From Mesotaenium endlicherianum (lineage: Eukaryota > Streptophyta > Zygnematophyceae > Zygnematales > Mesotaeniaceae): a stretch of 27,515 nt of DNA. Under the pieces are notes generated by a model. It did no database searches and was not told the origin of the DNA. It was given only the letters and a program-made list of their open reading frames with translations. Numbering within the stretch: the stretch's first letter is position 1; each line of letters starts with the position of its first letter. Location of the stretch: positions 424,411-451,925 of the forward strand of contig WELA01006786.1 of the NCBI GenBank assembly GCA_009602735.1. The letters are read 5' to 3'. Shown piece by piece: positions 20,298 through 27,515 of this stretch. The position numbers and the translations under genes were made by a program.

Positions 20298-23200
20298 ATG
20301 TCAGACCAACAGCAGGAGCAGCCTCAGCGTCAGGCCGCCCAGTCAGAACAATCGCAGAAGCCGGAGGCATCCAGTCAGCAACAAGAACAGCCAAGGCAGC
20401 CGGACGTTCATGAGCAGGTCAGCTGCTACATGTATAAGATTAGATGCATAACTGCACCATGATCAGATTTCACAAAACTGAAGCCAACTTGCATGTATCT
20501 CTTGCATTATCGTCAGCTGATTTGGGTATTATCAGAATGAGAGACTAATATTTATGCTGAGAGGAAAACTAAAAAAAGTGATACGCCCACTTAAAGTGCG
20601 GGAGGCCTATTGACAACGCAAAAAGCAAGTTGCAAGCAGGCCAGGGGTTTGTTCTGTGTGTTTTTCTTCTTTGACTGCCTCGTACCAATGCAAGCGATCT
20701 CTTGCACTCTATGCATGCAGTGAAACTCAGACTGTTAAGCTGTACAGACTCAACAGAACCTTCTACCTGGTGGTGTCACATGCTACCAGTTTCTGAATAA
20801 CCATTGAAAATAAAGGCCACTCATATGGAAGCCTGGTCCTCATCCTCCCCTGGCTGGTCGTTCCCTGACTAGTCTTTTCCCTAGAAACTGCACTCCGCTA
20901 CCTGCACTCATGCATGCAGGCACAAGCTGCTGCAAAGGGAGCCTTTTAAATGAAGCAGGTGGCGGGTCATGTTCTGACTACTCCTCCTGGAGACTGCCAT
21001 CTGCTGCCTGTGCTCATACATGCAGGCACAAGCAGCAGCAAGGGAAGCCTTCCAGGCGCAGCAGGCTGCAGAGGAGGCCACCAAGCTGGCCTACTCCAAG
21101 CAGCTCAAAGCACAGGAGAAATCGCAATCAGCCGCCCAGCAGACAGCCGCCCAGCAGGAGACCGCCCAGGAGGCTGCTCGCCTGGCGGCTGCTCAGGCTG
21201 CGCAAGCTGCTGCGGAGGAGCACAAGGGTGCGGCGCACGATGCCATGAAGAGCACGGCAGTTCAAGGCATGGTGGCGACGCAGGCGGCCCAGCAGGCAGT
21301 CGCCGCTCTGCAGGGTGGCGCTGGTGGCCAGGTGGCGCCCCTACCTTGCGCTGTTTGCTCAAAATGACTTCTTATTATTCCTTGCACATTCTGACCCGCT
21401 TGCTGATACGGTTTCTTCTTTGGATCTTTACTTTGGACGCTCATGCGAACAAGAGGTGGCTAAGGGCTAGTTTCATGAAATCAACCAGGTTCAACCCAGA
21501 TCGGCAAGAGATACTTATTCCTTTCTATGTATGTCCTCTCAAACAAAAGTGACAGAAAACCCGTTTGGTTCATATTGGGGACTAAGAAGAGTTTGAGGCT
21601 GTGTGGTAGTGATGACCCCCCCCCTCCGACAAAGACGTCGCACATCTTCGCGGCATGCCCTATGTACCTGTACCCTACGTGCCCCTGGAGACAGAACTGC
21701 AACTCATGGAACAACCCTCTCGTCCTTCAGCCCAGCCCATGCAGTCTGGCTCACAGCTTAAGGCTGCTTGACATCGAGGGCGATACACTGGTGGTGCTTC
21801 TCTCATTCAGCTCTGCAGTTCCTCCACCTGATCACCACCTCGGGTCTTTTCCGCGCACTTGTTCACGGCATGCCTGAATCTGCGCCTGACCCGTGTGCGC
21901 CCCTCCCTGTGGACTTGCGCTTGTGCGCCTGCTCGTGCGCCTGCTTGTGTGCGCGTATGTGTGCTTGTGCGCGTGCGCGTGCGCGTTCGCGTTGCTCCGC
22001 CTGCAGCCTCCGCAGCCTAGCTCTGGCGCTACCCAACCACCGCCAGCAGCACAAGCACCTGCAGGTGCCTCCCCTGCTGCCGCCGCTTCTGGCGCAGCGA
22101 ACATCCTGCTGCAAGCCGCCCAAGCGCAAGTCTCCGCAGCCCCCGCAGCCACTCAGGTGGTGCAGCCTCAGGCCCAGCCCCAGCAGGCAGGAGGCACGCT
22201 GGAGCAGCAGGCTCTACTGCAGGCGGCCAACACGGCCGCGAGTGCGGCCATTCAGCAGAAGTCGTCTGCGGAGCAGCTCGCCGCCTCCTCCGTCGACCCT
22301 AACGTGCAACAGGTACGCGTGCAGGTTCTGCGCATCTCGACTTTGCTTACGATCTCTTCTTGCCTGGCTTCTTTCAGGAGTAGGGCCACGCTCTTCCTGC
22401 CAAGCCTTTTTTGATTAACTGGGTTGTATTCACGTTGTGTGACCGCGGCTGTCAACAAGCTAGCCATTTGTCACCTGTCGTTCTTGTGGAAAATTGAAAT
22501 TGACAGAACCTGTGTGGTAGGCGAATATATGGCTTTGCTGACGGAGGTTTCGAGAGGGCAAAGTGAAGGGCATGATTGGGCCTGCTTCTGCTTTCTTTGC
22601 TGGACTCGGAGAGAGCCTGTCAGGAGTGCTATAGTACTGCCTATTCTTGAAACACGTGTGAGGCCCGTCCCCCACACTTAGGGGGCTTGTATATGTTGAT
22701 ATTTGCACATATACATACACGTGCGTACGCCGTGTACATGTGTAGATATTATTGTGCATGTATGCATGCAAATAGTTGTATATGTATAGGTAAACATGTG
22801 GGTCACATATGCTTGCTTGTGTACATGTGTAAAAAGCTTGTAGTGGAGTTTCTGTCTTAGGTATGGTGATGCATTGGTCACTTATGTAACATGTCTTAAC
22901 TTTCTCCTTTCCTTGTAAGCCTTTCCTGTTGACCACTGACTTTCCGCCCCTTGGTTGAGGTTCTGCTGCATAAGGTTGATTGGAAGGTGCTATTGTTTTA
23001 GTGGTATCGATGTGCGTGTTCAGTTTTAGAATTATGGAGAATCTTGCATTTTCAAATTTCACTTTGTACACCTTATCAGACTTTGTGCTGCTGGCAATCT
23101 TTGTGCAGGCAGCTGCACGGCAGGCCATGGCAGCAGAGCAGCAGATGGCAATGGCACAGCAGATGGCGCTTGCAGCTCAATCGCCAGAGTCAGCGCAGCA

Positions 23201-23333
23201 GGCTGTGCAAGCTGTGCTGCAGCAGATGGGGGCTTCTCCAGCAGGTCAGCAGCAGCAAGCAGCCGATGGACAACCTGGCCAAGCCCCTCAAGAAGAGAAG
23301 GGTGGGGCAGCTCAGCAATCCATGCAGGAATAG
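20298..23333 (+). CDS. Gln/Ala-rich protein of unknown function, four exons
   Basis: Exons 20298-20417, 21026-21331, 22007-22312 and 23109-23333 all join in phase 0 to give 318 residues. I recognise no family. Residues 1-40 are Gln/Glu/Ser/Pro-rich (MSDQQQEQPQR...). Residues 41-142 are Ala/Gln/Glu/Lys-rich and probably a long alpha helix or coiled coil (EAFQAQQAAEEATKLAYSKQ). Residues 143-244 begin with a Pro-rich linker (PPQPSSGATQPPPAAQAP) and continue as Ala/Gln helix. Residues 245-318 contain repeated AEQQMAMAQQMALAAQ and a Gln/Gly-rich tail ending QQSMQE. There is no signal peptide in this model and no membrane segment. Donors of exons 1 and 3 are good; that of exon 2 (CAG|GTGGCG) is weak, so its end is less sure. 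Coding is supported by four frame-compatible low-complexity blocks alternating with non-coding introns. An extra 5' coding exon at 19986-20105 is possible. Confidence 0.68.
20884..20955 (+). pseudogene. Decayed duplicate of the exon 2 start of the Gln/Ala-rich gene
   Basis: The block around CATGCAGGCACAAGC at 20914-20928 repeats 106 bases later at 21020-21034, together with about 30 bases of preceding intron (CTACCTGCACTCATGCATGCAG against CTGCCTGTGCTCATACATGCAG) and about 30 bases of exon. In the upstream copy, the match to GCAAGGGAAGCCTTCCAG reads GCAAAGGGAGCCTTTTAA, which puts a TAA stop in the frame. The downstream copy is the open, functional one. Confidence 0.75.
21920..22000 (+). repeat. 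Alternating GT/GC tract at the intron 2 acceptor of the Gln/Ala-rich gene
   Basis: The sequence is mostly alternating purine and pyrimidine (GTGTGCGCGTATGTGTGC ... GCGTGCGCGTGCGCG), running up to about 10 bases before the CTGCAG acceptor at 22001-22006. Such sequence can adopt the left-handed Z form. It replaces the usual pure pyrimidine tract. Confidence 0.7.
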
Positions 23334-24288
23334 ACAGCTCACAGCATGCTAGATTATACGTAGACTTCTCCGCAGTTGATTTTACCTTGGGAATCTTAGA
23401 GAGGGGGTCCAGTTAGGATTCTTGGATGCTGGGGTATACCCAGCTTTTGAGATCATTGTTGTAGAGCATGTGACGTTGCATCCAATTGTTTTTTAAATGT
23501 CGCTTTTGCACATATTTTTTGAAAAAGATAAGTCGGGATTTGATGAGCTGTACCTTGTTCGAACATTACTCACAACCGAGGAAATATGAAAGGTCTTCTG
23601 CAAATAATCCACCTGTGATGGTTAGTGTTGGAAGAGTTGTCTGCGTGACGCTTTCTTGATGTTGCTGGGCATTTTCAATGCTGCTGGAGGTAGTTGCCCA
23701 ACTTCTTCAAGTCCTAACAATAGACATATAAATTTATCAATGTATGTGAGACTCTTATGTACCCCCTGTCAATAAGTGAACATCGTTGGATTTTAATCCA
23801 TATATATACATGTCCCCAGATTGCTTTAGCACCAACTGAAAGTCTACATTGGCAGCATCTCTCTTGATTTATTGAGGTGAAGCAGTGCCCACCATTATTC
23901 CCATTATGTGATTGCAAATAACCATTGGAATGATGACCAATCACATAACAATACCACACGGAAACCCAAAGCTTTTCATGATTGCAGCTAGCTTGTTGCC
24001 ACTTACTACATATGGTACGCGTACAAGCAAGTTCTTAAAATTCTTGTTTGTATGTCAACAAGCTACACTGGAACATCTTTCACAATATGACAACAATGGC
24101 TTACAAAGACACGTAATACTTCACAGTGATGAATGTACAGGACTGATTGATATATACACTTAGAAATAACATATGATTCTGCAACGGCACTGCCGTAGTG
24201 CCCAAGAAAACAATTGACCTCAGTGCAGAACAACGAGAGTAAAAACTAGCACAATATTAAAAAACCCAACCCTGGTGAAGTGGAAGAG
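23334..24288. other. Convergent intergenic region between Gln/Ala-rich and LEA genes
   Basis: This includes the 3' UTRs of both genes. No exon, RNA gene or clear repeat was recognised. Confidence 0.6.
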
Positions 24289-25328
24289 CTAGTCATGCTT
24301 GAGACCGAGGGTTCGCTGCACCGCATCAGCAGCTTGGATAAGTTTTTCATCGGCAACCTGCACACAGCGGCGCACAGATTGCTCGTCAGAGGCCACAAGT
24401 GCGTTCCAAAAGCCAGAACTGAGGTAAGGGAAAAATATGTACAAAGATTCAGATTTAAATACCTCCTCCGTGCACTGGCCACAAGTCCTACTGAGACGCT
24501 CACATTACCTTCAGAGAATCTCAAATATGTTATGCAGCCTTATGTATAGATTAAAATAACCCATCTGTCTAGTGTCCACCGATTCTTCCCAGACACATGC
24601 AACTTCAAGGAGGGAGTTTGGAGGTACCTCTAGCGCATCCTTCGTGTGCTCCTTGCTTGCCCTGCTCGCATCGTCAGCTTTCCACTTGGCATCCTGTGCC
24701 GCTCCCTTGATGTTGTTGCCAGCTTCGCCCGCAGCCTCCTGTGCCCTCCCGCCAGCATCCTCTGCACTTCTCTGCGTCTTGGAGGCCGCCTCATGGGCAG
24801 CATCCTGCGTGTTACGGCTAGCATCTCTGGTACCCCTCTCAGCCTTGTCAGCCACATCGTGAGCAGCATCTTTTGTGTGCCTCTCTGCGTCTGAAGCCCT
24901 GTCGTGAGCTCCACCTACGAGACGGCCTGCTGAGTCCTTGGCCCTCTGCGCGTTGCTATATGTGGCGTCCTTTGCCTGCTCAGCTGCATGAAACGCAGTA
25001 TCCTTTGCATGCTCTGCTGCACTGAATGTGGCATCCTTAGCCTGTACGGAAGCATGCTTGATGGTGTCTCCTACCTGCTGAATGACATTCTGCATTCAAG
25101 AACACAACACAAGGCAGGGGCGGGTTGGTTTCTGTACGGATAAAACTCCATAAAATGCAGATTCTGCACTCAAGACTCTCCAGTGATGTGCACGTTCCTA
25201 GGTTACTGATAATCTGCTCACCCAACAACAATGTGGAATCTGCATTCATGAGAAGTGCCCTTACAATACTTCTGGGGCATATTATTACAGTGAGAACTTA
25301 GAAAGCTTACTCTCTGGTCTGAAGCCAT
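24289..25328 (-). CDS. LEA group 3 (LEA_4) protein, four-exon model with uncertain 3' end
   Basis: Exon 1 is only 18 bases (25328-25311, MASDQR) with donor GTAAGC; it joins in phase 0 to exon 2 starting 25089 (NVIQQVGDTIKHASVQAKDA). Exon 2 is almost entirely an 11-residue repeat of the AKDATFSAAEH type: Ala, Lys, Asp, Glu and Thr rich, no hydrophobic core, typical of LEA_4 proteins. These are disordered in water, fold to amphipathic helices on drying, and protect membranes and enzymes. The repeats run to about residue 160. The end is less certain. Extending exon 2 to 24561, then a 28-base exon 24490-24463 (GLVASARR), then 24418-24289 (FWNALVASDEQSVRRC ... LGLKHD) gives 234 residues with consistent phases. 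Alternatively a GAG|GTACCT donor at 24628 ends the repeat region. Partners and location cannot be read from the sequence. Confidence 0.82.
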
Positions 25329-25634
25329 AGCTCTTGCAATGACGTTGATAGGCGTATCTGGTGAGAGTTTAGAGAATGCACGACAACAACTAGAAATCGC
25401 AACGGAATCGTGTGAAAGGGGCAAATACACAATGCTGCAGCTCCTATATGATGGTCAGTCAGAATGCTGTACGCATTTAAAGAAGCTGTCCACAAGCCCC
25501 CGGGATGGAGCATGTTGCTGGCCTCTCGATGCGTGGCATTTTTCAGTAATGTGAGCTTTGTCCACCTGGCGGAATAGCACACCTACTGGCCTGCTTGGCC
25601 TGCTTGATACAGCTTGAAAGGCTTCAGAATCCGC

Positions 25635-25671
25635 TGCTAGACCATGCTAGACCTTGCTAGACGCTGCTAGG
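25635..25671. repeat. Four tandem 10-bp units (TGCTAGACCA type)
   Basis: TGCTAGACCA, TGCTAGACCT and TGCTAGACGC are followed by TGCTAGG, in exact 10-base register. Confidence 0.9.
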
Positions 25672-25880
25672 TTGGGCTGACACTCCCATGTTCCAGCTTC
25701 TCCCAGCTGCAAATGGCAGCTGCTCTGCTATATGCTTGAAGCCACCGACACCTTGAGCAAATCGCAAACAATCTTTTTCGAATGACGAATGTGTGCCACT
25801 AGTTTGTCCAGGTTAACATACGGGTCTGGCTTTTGATGACAAGTTTCCTGCCAAATATGTCAATGTATGTCCATGAGGCA

Positions 25881-26125
25881 CTTCGAAGCATGGGGTGGAA
25901 CCTGGCGCTAATTTTCCAGATTTTTGAATTCAGGCCCCCAAACTTTTGAATCCTTTTACTAATTTTCCCAGGTTTGGCTTCAGGTCGCTATTGAGGCGTA
26001 TTTACTGGATTAAGGGCGGAAATAAATTGCTGAAATTTTGAATTCAGGTCGCTATTTGTAATTTTTGAATTTTGGGTGCTTTTTCACCCAATTTTCGAGA
26101 GGAGTTCCCACCCCGTGCTTCGAAG
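25881..26125. mobile_element. MITE-like non-autonomous DNA transposon, about 245 bp
   Basis: The left end CTTCGAAGCATGGGGTGG-AAC and the reverse complement of the right end CTTCGAAGCACGGGGTGGGAAC match at all but one substitution and one indel over about 22 bases. The interior has no open frame and is AT-rich, with internal direct repeats (TTCAGGTCGCTATT at about 25979 and 26045; TTTTGAATTCAGG at about 25922 and 26036). GGCACTTCGA occurs just outside both ends and may be a target duplication, though on the right it is part of a tandem array. The superfamily is not assignable. Confidence 0.65.
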
Positions 26126-26160
26126 GCACTTCGAGGCACTTCGAGGTGCTTCGAGGTGCT
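26125..26160. repeat. 10-bp tandem array (GGCACTTCGA/GGTGCTTCGA)
   Basis: Four units directly abut the right end of the MITE-like element: two of GGCACTTCGA and two of GGTGCTTCGA/G. The unit is the same word found at the left outer flank of the element. Confidence 0.85.
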
Positions 26161-26324
26161 TCGGCAGGCGTCACGCGGCATGCAGTGCGAGCCCCCGAGG
26201 TGATGCTGCCTTAATGCCGATATGATTGAACGTGCATTTATTGCGTCTGACGCCACATGACGCAGTAGCTGAAGTTGGTCAAAGACTGCCAACTGGTCGG
26301 GGCGGTCGGGGAAGTAAGGAATTG

Positions 26325-26397
26325 GGCAGTCGGGACTCGGGACTCGGGACTCGGGATTCGGGACCCGGGAGTCGGTACCTCGGAAGTCGAGTCGGGA
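26325..26397. repeat. Tandem array of about 7-bp unit (GACTCGG)
   Basis: At least three perfect GACTCGG units (within CAGTCGGGACTCGGGACTCG) are followed by degenerate GATTCGG, GACCCGG, GAGTCGG and GTCGAGTCGG copies. Confidence 0.88.
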
Positions 26398-27072
26398 GTA
26401 ATCAACCATGATAGTCACAGACGAAGTCCAAAATCCTTCGAGAGTCGAGACCATCCGGAGGGGCAACAAAGGTAGGAATTAGCTACAGGAAACGTTTTTG
26501 AAAGTCGCATGCAATTTGATGTGTCCTTGTATATTAGCCGATTGAATGCTTACAGCAGACGACTCTAGCTGCAGACGACTCTATCTGTGCTATTTCGGCT
26601 CGGGAGCCAGCTGATCGATCTCACTTGCAATTAAAAGACCCTATCGGGTTGCTGCACCACCGGCTTGGGTCCATGATGAACATAATTTCTGACTTAAGTT
26701 GACGTGATCGTCTCAGCCATTTTCAGCCTCTTGAATTGAGCATGAGAAACTTCAGTTTATACTTTAGTCTGTTTAAATGACTAAGCAGCAAGATAACCTA
26801 TCGGTACTGAGGACGCAAGCCACAGGGCTTGCAAAGGTTTCTCTCTGTGGCATGTCATATGCACCTTCATGACTTAGCTTGTGATTGACTCCTCCTGCAA
26901 GTATCGGCTTCATTAAACCTCTCTTAGAATAGGATTTAGGAATTGTCTTTGAACTACTGTCAAATCACATGACCAGAAGAATCCCGCCCAAATTAACGAG
27001 AAGGGAGGCTTTAAAACAGCGTAAGTTCATGCAGAAGGCCTCTCCGGAGGACTCTTTGCTGCAGGAAGCATC

Positions 27073-27454
27073 ATGCATCGATGGGAGGGGTTTGCGTATG
27101 CTGCTGCAGCCGCGGTGGGGCATAGCTGCATCGATGCCAGCCGCAAGATCGCATCTCAGCGATTCAGCTCGGCCGAGCTCGTGGGGCTTGTGGGCTTGCT
27201 GGACGCCATCTTCCTGTCCACCTTCATCTTCGGCACGGGCATGGTGACAAGCATGGACTTCATGGACTACCAGCTGGCAACGATCCTGCTCGCCAGCGCA
27301 GCCGTGAAGGTTCTGGCAGGGGTTATGTACCAGCGGGCCCTGCAGGTCTCGCCCCTCTCTGTCACGGTGCCCTACCTGGCATTCACGCCCGCGCTCCTCA
27401 TCTTCACCAGCTATCTCATGATCCACGAAGTCCCAAGCTCCCAGGGGGTTGTAG
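27073..27454 (+). CDS. EamA/DMT-superfamily membrane transporter, first exon (partial at window edge)
   Basis: ATG at 27073 opens 127 codons plus one base, up to a GTAAAC donor at 27455; the rest lies beyond the window. Drug/metabolite transporters of this group have ten membrane helices and move small metabolites across membranes. Hydrophobic segments are at about residues 6-20 (GFAYAAAAAVGHSCIDASRK, an EamA-like opening), 36-58 (LVGLVGLLDAIFL), 67-88 (LATILLASAAVKVLAGVM) and 95-118 (VTVPYLAFTPALLIFTSY). Substrate and membrane are unknown. A CTTTGCTGCAG just before the ATG resembles a 3' splice site, so an upstream exon, coding or not, is possible. Confidence 0.78.
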
Positions 27455-27515
27455 GTAAACAAAACCAGCATGCCCCGGCTCAGCCCAGACCTCCCCCCGA
27501 CCCCCCCCCCACCTG

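Larger units (their letters stand above)
25329..27072. other. Divergent intergenic region between LEA and DMT transporter genes
   Basis: Promoters of both genes lie here. The region contains a MITE-like element (25881-26125) and three short tandem arrays (about 25635-25671, 26125-26160, 26325-26397). I found no clear ABRE-like (ACGTG) element just upstream of the LEA start. No further gene was recognised. Confidence 0.55.

Noticed and set aside
21768..22418. 216-codon plus-strand frame over exon 3 of the Gln/Ala-rich gene.
   Set aside because: It reads the Z-forming intron tract and then the exon out of frame; the phase-0 splice frame fits better.
22460..23128. 222-codon minus-strand open frame.
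   Set aside because: It lies in the third intron of the Gln/Ala-rich gene, is Tyr/Thr/His-rich from alternating GTAT sequence, and has no domain.
24572..24894. Plus-strand Leu/Ala/Ser-rich frames that look membrane-like.
   Set aside because: Antisense of the LEA repeat exon; the apparent hydrophobicity is the complement of Lys/Glu/Asp/Ala codons.
1..27515. tRNA, rRNA, CRISPR and LTR retroelement signals.
   Set aside because: I scanned by eye for T-loop (GGTTCGAATCC-like) words, regular spaced repeats and reverse-transcriptase-like motifs and saw none. A tool-based scan could still find a small RNA gene.

Overview
The window is nuclear DNA of a photosynthetic eukaryote, most likely a green alga. 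Genes are split by GT-AG introns, several as short as about 70-500 bases. PRP18 and NAC-alpha read very close to land-plant versions, and one gene product looks plastid-targeted with the plant-type double stress-responsive A/B barrel. A streptophyte alga is my best guess, but no marker here fixes the lineage. No rRNA, tRNA, CRISPR array, prokaryotic operon or virus gene was seen.

Layout: (1) 782-1699 (+), last exon of a PRP40-type U1 snRNP splicing factor, with an FF domain followed by an RS/acidic 16-residue repeat tail. (2) 5040-3293 (-), complete two-exon PRP18, a second-step splicing factor. (3) 5829-7301 (+), complete four-exon nascent polypeptide-associated complex alpha subunit, divergent from PRP18 over a 788-base promoter region. 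(4) about 10610-9320 (-), a GC-rich, frame-broken stretch resembling DUF4470/MYND-associated proteins, probably a pseudogene. (5) 11805-14385 (+), eight-exon gene for a predicted plastid protein with two Dabb domains. (6) 18529-15337 (-), six-exon HAD-superfamily phosphatase. (7) 20298-23333 (+), four-exon Gln/Ala-rich protein of no family I recognise. (8) 25328-24289 (-), LEA group 3-like protein with 11-residue repeats and an uncertain 3' end. (9) 27073 to the right edge (+), first exon of an EamA/DMT-type membrane transporter.

The nine loci alternate strand without exception (+ - + - + - + - +). PRP40 and PRP18 both act in splicing, and NAC-alpha acts at the ribosome exit. The Dabb and LEA proteins suggest stress tolerance. 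I see no sign that the genes form one pathway. Exon joins were derived by hand from reading frame, splice consensus and protein-family continuity, and all phases quoted were checked by arithmetic.

The noncoding DNA holds several minisatellites (10-bp units at four places, 13-bp and 21-bp units elsewhere), a probable MITE of about 245 bp (25881-26125) with about 22-bp terminal inverted repeats, and a decayed partial duplicate of an exon start (about 20884-20955). I found no convincing new multi-gene system. The least explained items are the Gln/Ala-rich gene, its relic exon, and the possible splice-dependent ending of the LEA gene.
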